Source: an uncultured Lewinella sp. (GTDB taxonomy: Bacteria > Bacteroidota > Bacteroidia > Chitinophagales > Saprospiraceae). From it: a stretch of 33,896 nt of DNA. Below are positions 25,701 to 33,725 of this stretch, piece after piece; the first letter of the stretch is position 1, and every line of letters begins with the position of its first letter. A program made the translations under genes and the position numbers. The notes under the pieces are model-generated. The model worked only from the letters and a program-made list of their open reading frames with translations, searched no databases and had not been told where the DNA came from. The stretch spans positions 1 through 33,896 of the forward strand of contig CAJXPD010000096.1 in assembly GCA_913057785.1 (NCBI GenBank), read 5' to 3'.

Positions 25701-25782
25701 AGAACAAAACATCGATCTCCAAGCTATGGCAGACCTACTGGCCTTTCTGAAGAACCAACGAAAGGGTAATGAATCAGACTAG
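22738..25782 (+). CDS. Lipoprotein with beta-propeller, HEAT-like repeats and CxxCH cytochrome domain
   Basis: The 1014-residue protein fits the large PVC-type heme-binding CxxCH proteins (also called membrane-bound dehydrogenase domain proteins). A lipobox LGASC puts the lipidated Cys at residue 31. Residues about 40-430 form a propeller like sugar (sorbosone-type) dehydrogenases (DGRLFVVEMPGYP, DTDNDGYPDK, DSDGDGRADIRE with calcium-like acidic loops). Residues about 440-850 are HEAT-like helical repeats. The C-terminus contains CSNCH (Cys888, Cys891, His892), a single c-type heme site, with a later possible Met ligand. It would act at the outer periplasmic or surface side as an oxidoreductase on a sugar or alcohol. 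It stands 54 bases before a two-component system on the same strand. Confidence 0.85.
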   Translation: MRLFLANPFQQQVPFSFAVALAIAVFLGASCTQLPQSDPQNGLDQFTIQDGFSIELFAAEPLIKDPVDMEIDEDGRLFVVEMPGYPLDLGRSGKIKQLLDTDNDGYPDKSIVFADSLLLPTGIMRWKKGFIVTDTPDVLYLEDSDGDGRADIREVLLTGFALSNPQHNLNNPSYGLDNWIYLANEGYFTTVDYKDLFGDEGAPVHFPGIADGPILPQNGGDRNVRFKPEEGKLEMCAASTQFGQTFDPWGHHFQTSNFHPLWHEVIAARYLARNPDLLAAETAQYLPDEPINEVFPTSQSPEHQLLTDVGVITSGCGINWYMGGAFPKSFNNVLFLCEPVHNLLQANKITPRGATFSAHRLQEGEEFLSSTDTWFRPSNTYIGPDGALYLIDYHRRIIEHPEWMSDEVNESGQLYEGTDKGRIYRITSKGAAPPQWLDQLGLSSQMALEWVPFLNDKNSWWRSTAQRLLVAEEGTGKEVAAAIEQVAKSAEGQAGRVHALWTLDGIGKMDKSLLEQALHDPISGVRENAIQLMEKRLEEEPALANLLFQIKDDPDPRVRFQLLCTLGFVESAEAQSIREQLLLQDLESEWTHLAALSASPGQELALFEWAIETLSNKMDQGGGPFIKNLSALIGRKANDQELNSLLQQIGTLSTALKSVALQGLAMGVSSDRKGISTANRKELVNWSLGEGSDLRSACLDLLKKIGLPGSSQGTKEIKDTALDLIANAAVDQQLRADAISLLALTRTTDLQEIFRAQIQPSTPAAMQQAAIKGLATIAGTENAAFLLEVWDQLTPAVRATVVSSFRRYPKRMHLFLTAVEEGQIAAQGVGPKQVFEILKNDDKSVRRRATELFQPQEGEREAVLAKYKPSLDNVGDFAQGKVVFQAECSNCHQLGGVDGYPLGPDLASIRNRTKASILHDILIPNAAIADGYVWTVTTKEAAEHSGIIAKESPSSITLRFLEVEDQVISRENIATISSAPTSLMTTGLEQNIDLQAMADLLAFLKNQRKGNESD

Positions 25783-25836
25783 ATTCTGTAGCTTAGGCTT
25801 CAAATTTTCCTCAAATTCATTACCTACCTTAGCTCC

Positions 25837-26514
25837 ATGAAGATTTTGATCATAGAAGATGAAAAAGATCTAATGGACAACATTCTGGCCTATTTATCAG
25901 CCGGAGATTTTGTTTGTGAATCTGCTTCATCCAAAGCAGAAGCCTTGGATAAGTTGTCAGGCTTCAACTATGATGTGGTCATTCTGGATATCATGCTTCC
26001 AGATGGCAATGGCTTACAGATTCTGAGCCATATTCGGAATGAGAACCCAGATACCGGGGTTTTGATCGTCTCCGCAAAGAATGCCTTGGACGATCGCCTG
26101 CGAGGATTGGACTTGGGGGCGGATGACTACCTGACTAAGCCATTTCACCTGTCAGAACTTAATGCCAGAATCAGAGCCATATTTAGGCGCCGAAAATTAC
26201 AAGGACAAACCGTTCTTCAATTTAATGAGATCGCCATACATACTAACAATCATGAAGTACTAGTTCATGATGCTTCTTTGGAGCTGACTTTAAAGGAATA
26301 CGAATTACTGTTGTTTTTTGTCACCAACAAGAATCGAGTCTTGACAAAGCAAGCTATCGCTGAGCACTTATGGGGAGACAATGTGGATTACTTACAGAAC
26401 TTTGATTTTGTGTATCAACACATTAAGAATTTACGAAAAAAGATTATGGCCAACGATGGAAGGGATTACATAAAGACCATTTACGGACTAGGATATAAAT
26501 TCACGGACAAATAA
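25837..26514 (+). CDS. OmpR-family response regulator
   Basis: The 225-residue protein has a receiver domain (about 1-120) with the acidic pocket EDE (7-9), phospho-acceptor Asp51 in VVILDIMLPDG and Lys101 in DYLTKPF. A winged-helix DNA-binding domain follows (about 125-225, LTLKEYELLLFFVTNKNRVLTK and the closing YIKTIYGLGYKF). All signalling residues are present and the length is typical. It is followed after 21 bases by its histidine kinase, so the two form a standard two-component operon. The target genes are unknown; the cytochrome lipoprotein gene upstream is a candidate by position only. Confidence 0.93.
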   Translation: MKILIIEDEKDLMDNILAYLSAGDFVCESASSKAEALDKLSGFNYDVVILDIMLPDGNGLQILSHIRNENPDTGVLIVSAKNALDDRLRGLDLGADDYLTKPFHLSELNARIRAIFRRRKLQGQTVLQFNEIAIHTNNHEVLVHDASLELTLKEYELLLFFVTNKNRVLTKQAIAEHLWGDNVDYLQNFDFVYQHIKNLRKKIMANDGRDYIKTIYGLGYKFTDK

Positions 26515-26535
26515 ACGAGACCTGAATTACAACCT

Positions 26536-27801
26536 ATGCGATTACTCACCAAGACTACACTTTGGTATCTCGTTTTTGCGCTGATTATGTTTACGATCGG
26601 CGGGCTTATCGCAATGTCCATGGTACGGACAGTGGTAAACCGAGAGACTGATTATGAGTTGCAGCAAACGCTCCGAGAAATTCGTAATGCCGCTGCCTTT
26701 GAAAATGGCTTAGACATTTACAATGAAAGAAATAGTGTCAGTATAAGAGCATTTCCGAAAGGACATATTATCCGACCCGACACAATATTAAAAGACACTT
26801 TTATCTACCTCAAACGAACGGACAGGGTAGAGGGCTTCCGTAAATTGATCACCAACACTCAATTAGAAGATCAATTTTATCACATTGAGATCTCCGAAAT
26901 CATTATCGAGGAAGGAGATATCATTTCGGTGGTAAGCTGGATTATCATTCGACTGTTTCTTTTCTTAACAGCAGCGCTCCTAATTGGCAATTTTCTGATC
27001 TCTAAGAATCTTTTCAGACCCTTTGAGCATTTGCTGAAATCTTTGGATAGGTTTCGTATTAAGACCAACGAGCCGCTATCGACCATGAGCACAAAAACGC
27101 AGGAATTTAAGCGACTCAACCAGTTTGCCGAGGAAATGACGAATAAGGCGCGCCTGGATTATCAAAACCTCAAAGAGTTTTCTGAGAATGCCTCTCACGA
27201 GATGCAAACGCCAATTGCCATTGCACAAGGGAAACTAGAGCTCCTGTTAGAAAGTCCAGACTTAGACGAAGAGCAATTATCCCTAGTACATACGACTCAG
27301 CAGTCTATCAATAAGATTTCTCGCCTTGGCCAAGCTTTGACGCTCTTGACCAAGATTGATAACGAAGAATTTAGTGGCAAGGAAAGTATTGATTTCAGTA
27401 AAATCATTGCCTCAAATGTGCAGAACTTCAGGGAGCTAGCCGAGATGCAAGGTATTACGCTAGAAGATCAACTCGACAAGGGTGTACAGATAAAGATAGA
27501 CCCAGTCTTGGCCGATATTTTGGTGACGAACTTATTAAAAAATTCCTTACAACATAATGTGCCTGGAGGTTGGGTCAAAGTTCACCTTACGGGAGACTAT
27601 CTCGAAGTGAAGAATTCAGGTGAGCCACCGAAACTACCAACAGAGCAACTTTTTCAGCGTTTCAAAAAGAATAACCAAAGCAAAGGGACCTTGGGCTTAG
27701 GCCTAGCTATCGTAAAAAGAATTTGTGAGGTTAATGGTTGTGAAGTGGAATATGCTTATGCCAGCGAGGAGCATGCCCTCAGGGTTACTTTTTCACATTA
27801 A
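26536..27801 (+). CDS. Membrane sensor histidine kinase
   Basis: The 421-residue kinase has two membrane helices (about 8-30 and 131-153) enclosing a periplasmic loop of about 100 residues that has no recognised ligand motif. The HisKA domain carries the phospho-acceptor His221 in ASHEMQTPIAI, where many relatives have E-L/M-R/K-T-P. The HATPase domain has an N box (NLLKNSLQHN) and a G2-like GLGLAIVKRICEVNG. It phosphorylates the response regulator encoded just upstream. Its last 17 bases overlap the convergent cysteine-rich gene. The signal is unknown; the short sensor loop is like that of many Bacteroidota envelope or metal sensors. Confidence 0.92.
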   Translation: MRLLTKTTLWYLVFALIMFTIGGLIAMSMVRTVVNRETDYELQQTLREIRNAAAFENGLDIYNERNSVSIRAFPKGHIIRPDTILKDTFIYLKRTDRVEGFRKLITNTQLEDQFYHIEISEIIIEEGDIISVVSWIIIRLFLFLTAALLIGNFLISKNLFRPFEHLLKSLDRFRIKTNEPLSTMSTKTQEFKRLNQFAEEMTNKARLDYQNLKEFSENASHEMQTPIAIAQGKLELLLESPDLDEEQLSLVHTTQQSINKISRLGQALTLLTKIDNEEFSGKESIDFSKIIASNVQNFRELAEMQGITLEDQLDKGVQIKIDPVLADILVTNLLKNSLQHNVPGGWVKVHLTGDYLEVKNSGEPPKLPTEQLFQRFKKNNQSKGTLGLGLAIVKRICEVNGCEVEYAYASEEHALRVTFSH

Positions 27802-28147
27802 TGTGATCGTAAGGGCAATGCCGACAAGCATTGCCACAACATTCACCCCGTTTGAGATGGAACCAACTGCTTAGTACCATTAGGCCGTTATCCATATAGT
27901 AGTCGATCCCATCTATCAATTTGGAGGTTTGGTACTGAGCGGCTTGATTGACGATCAATCCTTTTCTCACAGCCTCCACATATGCAGCAATCTCCGCTTT
28001 GATCTCGGTTTTCAAACAATCCTGACATAGGCAGCTTTTGCCGGCTTCTGGCGGAAGAATAGGGGGTAATGCGCTACACCAACATGGGCTGGCTTGGTCT
28101 GAACCACAGCTGAAAGAACTCCCGCAATTTGAACAAGCCATTTCCAT
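27785..28147 (-). CDS. Cysteine-rich CWC / DUF5522-type protein
   Basis: The 120-residue protein joins two short cysteine-rich parts. The N-terminal half (CSNCGSSFSCGSD, SPCWCSALPPI, SCLCQDCLK) matches my knowledge of the Cys_rich_CWC family. The C-terminal half (YYMDNGLMVLSSWFHLKRG, then CCGNACRHCPY) matches the DUF5522 family. It has about fifteen cysteines, arranged in pairs suited to zinc or iron-sulfur binding, and it lacks a signal peptide, so it is likely cytosolic. Function is unknown for both families. It overlaps the 3' end of the kinase gene by 17 bases and is transcribed the other way. Confidence 0.75.
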   Translation of the reverse strand: MEMACSNCGSSFSCGSDQASPCWCSALPPILPPEAGKSCLCQDCLKTEIKAEIAAYVEAVRKGLIVNQAAQYQTSKLIDGIDYYMDNGLMVLSSWFHLKRGECCGNACRHCPYDHINVKK

Positions 28148-28192
28148 TATAGGAAAGAACAGCCTAGTACTTCTTTAAGTTTAGTTTCCCTG

Positions 28193-28975
28193 TCAAGTCA
28201 GCGACCGATCTAGATGGACATAGCCACCATCTACGATCATGAATTGTCCGGTAGTATGTCCTGATCTTGGTGATAGGAGGAACACACACATATCTGCGAT
28301 TTCTTCCGCAGTAGTCATGCGTTTCCCTAGTGGAATATTGGCCACAATTTCCGCCTCCTTCGCGGCCGGGTCCTCGAATGAACTATCCAGCCATTTCCGG
28401 TACAATGGCGTCATCACCTCTGCGGGAAGAATAGCGTTTACCCTGATCGAGTCTGGAAGTAATGCGGCTGCCCATTCTCTAGTCAAAGCGAGTTGGGCTC
28501 CTTTTGCGGCGGCATATCCTGAAGTCTGGCCTTGCCCAGTCATGGCCACCTTGGAGCTGACATTGACAATGGCTCCCTTAGATGCTTTTAGATAGGGTAG
28601 AGCATAGTGAACGAGATCGAAGTAATGGAAGAGATTGAGTTTTATCGAAGCTCGGAATGCTTCGGGACCTTTTTCCAAACTCGCGCCGTCATTCACACCA
28701 GCATTGTTCACAATCCCATCAATTTGATCAAATTCGGCGACGGTCTCTTGAATTACTCTTTCACAAGCAGCTAGGTCTTGTAGGTCCCCGATCACAGTAT
28801 GGACTTGAGCACCTGCTTCTCGGAGTTCTTTAGCCAAAGCCTCGGTAGCGTCTTTGGAACGAGTAGCGATGACCAGTTTTCCCCCCTCCCTGACGATTTG
28901 TCGACTGATGGCTTCCCCAATACCTTTGGAGCCGCCGGTAACAATGTATACTTTATCTTTTAGTTGTAAATCCAT
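28193..28975 (-). CDS. SDR dehydrogenase, L-fucose dehydrogenase-like
   Basis: The 260-residue short-chain dehydrogenase has the cofactor motif TGGSKGIG (13-20), NNAG at 90-93, and catalytic Ser140, Tyr154 and Lys158 (YAAAK). Several stretches (VNNAGVNDG, LPYLKASKGAIVNVSSK, GQTSGYAAAKGAQLALTREW, LPAEVMTPLYRKW, HTTGQFMIVDGGYVHLDR) closely follow what I know of L-fucose dehydrogenases, which oxidise L-fucose to L-fuconolactone with NAD(P)+. It is the last gene of the operon, nine bases after the lactonase-like gene, which is the next enzyme of the same route. Other C6-hydroxyl sugars could also be substrates. Specificity is inferred from similarity and context. Confidence 0.82.
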   Translation of the reverse strand: MDLQLKDKVYIVTGGSKGIGEAISRQIVREGGKLVIATRSKDATEALAKELREAGAQVHTVIGDLQDLAACERVIQETVAEFDQIDGIVNNAGVNDGASLEKGPEAFRASIKLNLFHYFDLVHYALPYLKASKGAIVNVSSKVAMTGQGQTSGYAAAKGAQLALTREWAAALLPDSIRVNAILPAEVMTPLYRKWLDSSFEDPAAKEAEIVANIPLGKRMTTAEEIADMCVFLLSPRSGHTTGQFMIVDGGYVHLDRSLT

Positions 28976-28984
28976 TTTGTTGCT

Positions 28985-29818
28985 TTAGAGTTGATAAAAG
29001 TGTGTGGCATTTCCAGCCCATATGGCTGCTTGATCTTCTTCGCTGAAGTCTTGGAGATAGGACTCTAGAATGTTCTTAATGCTAGGGTAGGCCCCACCCA
29101 ATAGACATACGGGCCAGTCAGAGCCGAACATGAGACGTTCTGCGGAAAAGCTCTTACTGACGACTTCCAAATAAGGAACAAAATCTGCCTTTTTCCAATT
29201 GCCCCAGTCGGCCTCCGTTACCATTCCTGATACCTTGCACATCACATTTGGGAAGCTAGCTATGGTTTCCATATGGGCTGCCCATTCCTTGATCTTGCCT
29301 GCTTTAATGTATGGCTTAGCGATATGGTCAACCACAAAGCGTTGATCAGGGAAATTCCGTACGGTCTCTATCGCCGCTGGGAGCTGATTTGGGAAGATTA
29401 GGATGTCATAGGTGTAATTATGGGCATGCAATTGTGCGATTCCGCTTTGGAAATCTTCGCGTAGCATAAAGTTGGGATCCGGTTCACTTTGTACGACATG
29501 TCGAAATCCCTTCAATTTGGGAAACTCACTAAAATGCAATAGGCGTTCGGCCAGATTCGGAGCCCGCAGATCTACCCATCCAACTACTCCCTTTATAAAA
29601 GCATTTTCCTCGGCAAGCTGAAGGAGGAAATTCGTTTCAGCTTCAGATTGATCGGCTTGTACCGCTACGCAGCCGTCCACGCCAGCTGCTTCGTAAATTT
29701 TCAGCAAGTCTGGCGGCAGAAAATCCCTTTTGAGAATCGCCATTTCATCATTGATCCATTCATGGCGTACGGGGTCATAATTCCAAAAATGCTGATGTGA
29801 GTCAATAATCATTTGCAC
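28985..29818 (-). CDS. Amidohydrolase, L-fuconolactonase-like
   Basis: The 277-residue amidohydrolase (COG3618 type) is a TIM-barrel lactonase. It begins DSHQHFWNYDP with the metal-ligand pair His8 and His10. It continues with VVGWVDLRAP, FVVDHIAKP (His and Asp ligands), VMCKVSGM and FGSDWPVC (terminal Asp), the family order for L-fuconolactonase and L-rhamnonolactonase. It would hydrolyse a sugar-acid lactone to the open acid in the cytosol. The true start may be Met3 rather than Met1. It lies six bases beyond the uxaB remnant and nine before the fucose-dehydrogenase-like gene, consistent with oxidation and lactone opening of L-fucose. Confidence 0.82.
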   Translation of the reverse strand: MQMIIDSHQHFWNYDPVRHEWINDEMAILKRDFLPPDLLKIYEAAGVDGCVAVQADQSEAETNFLLQLAEENAFIKGVVGWVDLRAPNLAERLLHFSEFPKLKGFRHVVQSEPDPNFMLREDFQSGIAQLHAHNYTYDILIFPNQLPAAIETVRNFPDQRFVVDHIAKPYIKAGKIKEWAAHMETIASFPNVMCKVSGMVTEADWGNWKKADFVPYLEVVSKSFSAERLMFGSDWPVCLLGGAYPSIKNILESYLQDFSEEDQAAIWAGNATHFYQL

Positions 29819-29824
29819 AGGTTT

Positions 29825-31282
29825 TTAGGTGTTGGCGTATGATTTGATCAAGGGCAAGCTGGCAATCACTCCTTCTTGCTGAATGGCTTGTACAAATTGC
29901 AGCATCAAGTCCGCAAAGCCTTCAATCTGATTTAGATCTTGCCCCCAATATTCTTCCTTGGCCAAGAATTTTTCTATCACTGCTCGGTAATCATCACTCT
30001 CTTCCCAAAGCAATCGGCAAAATGACAGTACCTCAGGAGCATCACGCAATGGTATTGAGTTTCCATCCCATTAGCCTTTATACATAAGTAATAAGGAGCT
30101 CAGAGCGAAAGTTATTCGAGGAGGACAGCTACCCTTTAGCTCGTAGTACTGCAGCAAACTTGGCAATAGCCTAGCCTTAAACTTACTAATGGAATTCAAG
30201 GAAATATCAAGTAGCTTATGAAATAGGAAGGGATTGCGAAAGCGATCCATCGTCTTAGCAGTAAAATCCTCTAAGTCTGTGCGGGCGAAGGCCAAGGTAG
30301 GCCAAACTTCTTCCTGCAATAACTCCTCAATGAATGTTCCCAATTCAGGATGATCGATAGCTTCTTTGACACTGACGATGCCGGCTAGATGCCCTGTTGG
30401 AACCATGGAGGTGTGAGCGCCGTTTAAGATTTTCACCTTTTGCTCTCGGTACTTGGTGAGATCATCTACCCACTTGACATTGAGGTTTATATCATGGAAG
30501 GGGAGTGCTTCAGCGAGAGTGGATGGCCCTTCAATTATCCAGCTGTGGTAGGGTTCTCCAACGGCGATGAGTTGGTCAGCAGCGCCCAGTTTCTGATGGA
30601 ATTCCTCCTCCTTTTGACTAGGATATCCGGTGACAATTCTATCGACCAAGGTGTTGCAGAAGATGCAATGGTCGATCACCCAACTCTTGAATGCTGGTGC
30701 TAACTGCCAGAGATCAATATATCGTTGAATACAAGCCCTTAAGCTCGAGCCATTGTCCGCAGACAATTCACAAGGTAGAAATACCACGCCTGCTGATGCC
30801 TCGCCTTGGAAATAATCAAAGCGCTCCTTCAGCCATAAACACATCTTTGCCGGAAAACTACTCGGTGGAGCGTCAGTCACCTGGTCGTGATCTAGAAAAG
30901 AAATTCCAGATTCGGTGGTGTTCGAAATGATATATTTAAGGTCTGCAATCTGTGCCGATCCCAAAAAAGTGTTCCATTCATCATAGACATGGACAATTTC
31001 GGTGACGGTAGAAATTAAATAGGATTCGTCAATTACTTGTCCCTCTTGTAATCCATTTAGGACCACATGATAGAGCCCATCTTGTGCTCTTAAAGCGGAG
31101 TAATCGCGTCCTGGGGTAGGCTTTACAATCATCATCCCACCCTCAAAAGAGGTTTCTTGATTCAGCCGATCAATCATCCAGCCCGCAAAGGCTCGGATAA
31201 AATTACCACCTCCGAATAGCATGAATTTTGTAGAGGACGGCAGGGGAGGACTAGTACTTGTTCTTTTTAAGGTTTGTGGCAT
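29825..31282 (-). pseudogene. uxaB: Tagaturonate reductase-like gene with in-frame stop
   Basis: Codons 1-403 read as the mannitol-dehydrogenase/UxaB family: a nucleotide-binding start (FGGGNFIRAFAGWMIDRLN), IISNTTESGISF, FCNTLVDRIVTGYP, then VKILNGAHTSM. After LLLMYKG a TAA (30071-30073) stops the frame, but the same frame goes on WDGNSIPLRDAPEVLSFCRLLWEES to a second stop at 29825, about 82 codons later. Together the pieces give about 485 codons, the usual length of UxaB, and the join falls in the family's C-terminal domain. One base change can explain it; no frameshift is needed. It may be a recent pseudogene, a sequencing error, or a truncated but still functional protein. The enzyme would reduce tagaturonate to altronate with NADH. 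Confidence 0.78.
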
Positions 31283-31324
31283 TGGTGTTGGTTTTTCTAT
31301 AAGTCAAGAGCGTTATCCTATGTT

Positions 31325-32983
31325 TTATAGGGAAATTCCCCGCTTCCAGGGAATGAAATCATCTTGTTTTAGGCGCACGGCGGCGGGGATTTGCCGTCCA
31401 CTGGCTACCTCTATGAGATAATCTAGTAATTCCTCTCCTTTAGATTCGATACTATCCTCGCCGGAAATGATGGTTCCTGCATTAATGTCGATAATATCTC
31501 CCATCCTTCGATGTAGGTCATTATTAGTTGACATCTTGACAACGGGAGTGACCGGGTTGCCGGTAGGCGTGCCTAAACCAGTAGTGAAAACGATGAGATT
31601 TGCTCCTGAGGCAGCTAAGCCAGTGGTGCTTTCTACATCGTTTCCAGGTGTACATAGGAGATGAAGCCCGGGCTTGACGGCAGGTTCTGTATAGTCCAGT
31701 ACATCCCGAACCGGAGAGGTCCCGCCTTTTTTAGCGGCTCCTGCTGACTTTATGGCATCCGTTATTAGACCATCGCGAATATTTCCTGGAGAAGGATTGT
31801 AATCAAAGCCAGAGCCGACGGCTTCCGCTCTTTCGCTATAGGTTCGCATGATGTTTACAAACTTGTCCGCAATCTCTTGCGTTTCACAACGATTGATCAA
31901 CTCCTGTTCTACCCCATTCAGCTCTGGAAATTCAGCGAGAATACTGCTACCGCCAAGGGCTACCAGAAGATCGGAAGTGTGTCCCAATGCTGGATTAGCA
32001 CTGATTCCAGAGAAGCCGTCTGATCCTCCACATTCAAGCCCTAAAACCAACTTGCTCAAGGGGGCAGGTTCACGTTTCAACTGATTGGCTTCCATTAGGC
32101 CAATAAAGGTGGATTTGACGGCATCCTCGATAAATTCACGTTCACTTTTTGAGCTTTGCTGCTCCAACATGACCAAGGGCTTGTCAAAACCTGGGTCTCG
32201 TTGTTGAATAGCTGTCTTCAAGTAGCTGTCTTCGGCATTTTGGCAGCCGAGACTGAGGATAGTTGCCCCTGCTACATTGGGATGCGTAATGTAGCCCGCC
32301 AATAAATGACAAAGTGCTTCGGAATCCTCTCGAGTACCGCCACACCCTCCTTGATGCGTCAGGAATTTTATTCCATCTACATTGGGGAAAGGGCGGTTCT
32401 GTAATCGCTCTTCTGGCGTCTGTATAATGGGAGTAGCTTGTATTTCCTCTATGGTTGCCCCAGCCTGGTATTTACTAACTAAAGAGGGCACATCCACCGT
32501 AAATAGCCGTTCGGTACGATAGCCCAAGGCCTCCGAAAGCGCAGCCTCTAAGACCTTGATGTTTCGGTTTTCACAAAACACGAGCGGGGCTACAATCCAG
32601 TAGTTGGCTGTGCCAACCGTTCCATTCTTGCGGTGGTAACCAAGAAAGTGGCGATCTTGCCATCTGCTCACATTGGGTACCTTCCAATCCAACTTAGCTA
32701 CCCTTTGTTCATAAGAACGTGTAGCATGGGTTAGATTTTCTGTGCTAATTAGGCCTCCAGAGGGTATGGCTTTGGTGGTTTTGCCCACCAATACACCATA
32801 CATAATCACTTGCCCGCCTTCTTCGAGGGTTTCGATGGTAAATTTGTGTTTAGCTGGGATATCTTCCTGAAGCTCGATCCACTTGTCATTCCACTCCACT
32901 TGGCTTCCCTGGCTTAAATCTTGTCGAGCTACCAGTACATTGTCCTGCTCATGTAGCTGGAGAAAGGGTGGTAAATTTGTCAT
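31325..32983 (-). CDS. uxaA: UxaA-type sugar acid dehydratase (altronate dehydratase family)
   Basis: The 552-residue protein has the full UxaA architecture. It has an N-terminal SAF-like domain (about 1-85), a middle part with HRKNGTVGTANYW and HQGGCGGTRED, and a C-terminal part with LGLECGGSDGFSGISANPALG and FTTGLGTPTGNPVTPV. This family dehydrates D-altronate to 2-keto-3-deoxygluconate using an iron site, and homologues in the Campylobacter jejuni fucose locus act in fucose use. Length and motifs are intact. Its start overlaps the aldolase stop (ATGA type), and the uxaB remnant follows after 42 bases. With a fucose-type dehydrogenase and lactonase in the operon, L-fuconate is a plausible alternative substrate. 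Confidence 0.85.
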   Translation of the reverse strand: MTNLPPFLQLHEQDNVLVARQDLSQGSQVEWNDKWIELQEDIPAKHKFTIETLEEGGQVIMYGVLVGKTTKAIPSGGLISTENLTHATRSYEQRVAKLDWKVPNVSRWQDRHFLGYHRKNGTVGTANYWIVAPLVFCENRNIKVLEAALSEALGYRTERLFTVDVPSLVSKYQAGATIEEIQATPIIQTPEERLQNRPFPNVDGIKFLTHQGGCGGTREDSEALCHLLAGYITHPNVAGATILSLGCQNAEDSYLKTAIQQRDPGFDKPLVMLEQQSSKSEREFIEDAVKSTFIGLMEANQLKREPAPLSKLVLGLECGGSDGFSGISANPALGHTSDLLVALGGSSILAEFPELNGVEQELINRCETQEIADKFVNIMRTYSERAEAVGSGFDYNPSPGNIRDGLITDAIKSAGAAKKGGTSPVRDVLDYTEPAVKPGLHLLCTPGNDVESTTGLAASGANLIVFTTGLGTPTGNPVTPVVKMSTNNDLHRRMGDIIDINAGTIISGEDSIESKGEELLDYLIEVASGRQIPAAVRLKQDDFIPWKRGISL

Positions 32984-33651
32984 GAGGCTCTTAGTCTTTG
33001 AATCAAATCAATAGCTGAACGAGTTTTTTCTTCTATTAATGCAAAATCCTTTGTGGCGAGGGCTTCCTTGGTAATTAGCTTAGAGCCCATTCCAACACAG
33101 GTTACTCCGGCATCGATCCAAGCTTTTAGGTTCTCTTCCGTGGGTGATACTCCACCGGTCGGCATAATGCTGGTCCAAGGGTGTGGCCCCTTGATGGCTT
33201 TCACAAAACTAGGTCCGTAGGTGCCTCCAGGAAAAACCTTCACGATTTCGCAGCCTAACTCCTCGGCTTTGGCTATTTCTGTGAGGGTTCCACAACCAGG
33301 AGACCAAAGGACTTTTCTCCGGTTGCACACCAAGGCAATATCTTCTCTAAAAACCGGTGTGACGATCAGGTTCGCGCCCAATTGCAGGTACAATGACGCC
33401 GTAGCGGCATCTGCTACCGAACCTACTCCCATGATCAAACCAGGCAATTCTTTCAATGCAAATTTGTTGAGCTCGGCAAATACCTCATGGGCAAAGTCAC
33501 CCCGATTAGTAAATTCTAATATTCTTGCTCCACCTCTATAACAGGCCGCAATTACTTGTTTCCCGAGTTCAATATCCGGGTGGTAGAAAAGAGGGACTAA
33601 GCCGGTCCTTTCCATGGTTTGAGCTACCTCAATTCTTGTGTACTTAGCCAT
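32980..33651 (-). CDS. eda: KDPG/KHG aldolase family protein
   Basis: From the ATG at 33651 the protein has 223 residues; a start 36 bases upstream would only add a non-family extension. It is a class I aldolase of the 2-keto-3-deoxy-6-phosphogluconate type. Key residues are Glu46 and Arg50 in LEFTNRG and the Schiff-base Lys138 in VKVFPGG, with PTGGV and GMGSKLI closing the barrel. KVFPGG differs from KFFPAE of the E. coli enzyme but is, to my knowledge, usual in Bacteroidota. It cleaves 2-keto-3-deoxy acids to pyruvate and an aldehyde. It is the first enzyme gene of the operon after the LacI terminator, and it overlaps uxaA by four bases. Confidence 0.87.
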   Translation of the reverse strand: MAKYTRIEVAQTMERTGLVPLFYHPDIELGKQVIAACYRGGARILEFTNRGDFAHEVFAELNKFALKELPGLIMGVGSVADAATASLYLQLGANLIVTPVFREDIALVCNRRKVLWSPGCGTLTEIAKAEELGCEIVKVFPGGTYGPSFVKAIKGPHPWTSIMPTGGVSPTEENLKAWIDAGVTCVGMGSKLITKEALATKDFALIEEKTRSAIDLIQRLRAS

Positions 33652-33688
33652 AATGTAATCGATAATTGTTTTGATGTATTGAAGCAAA

Positions 33689-33724
33689 AGAGCCCACCAA
33701 TGAATGATGATTTAGGTTGGCTCT
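33689..33724 (-). terminator. Terminator or attenuator between lacI and aldolase operon
   Basis: Read on the minus strand, AGAGCC-A-ACC pairs with GGT-G-GGCTCT with one mismatch and a 16-base loop, followed by TTTTG. It lies just after the LacI stop (33726) and before the aldolase start, so it ends the regulator transcript or limits read-through. Confidence 0.6.
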
Positions 33725-33725
33725 A

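Noticed and set aside
29825..30049. A separate 74-codon gene using a TTG start
   Set aside because: It is in the same frame as the uxaB-like gene and reads as that family's C-terminal end; it is a fragment of the interrupted gene.
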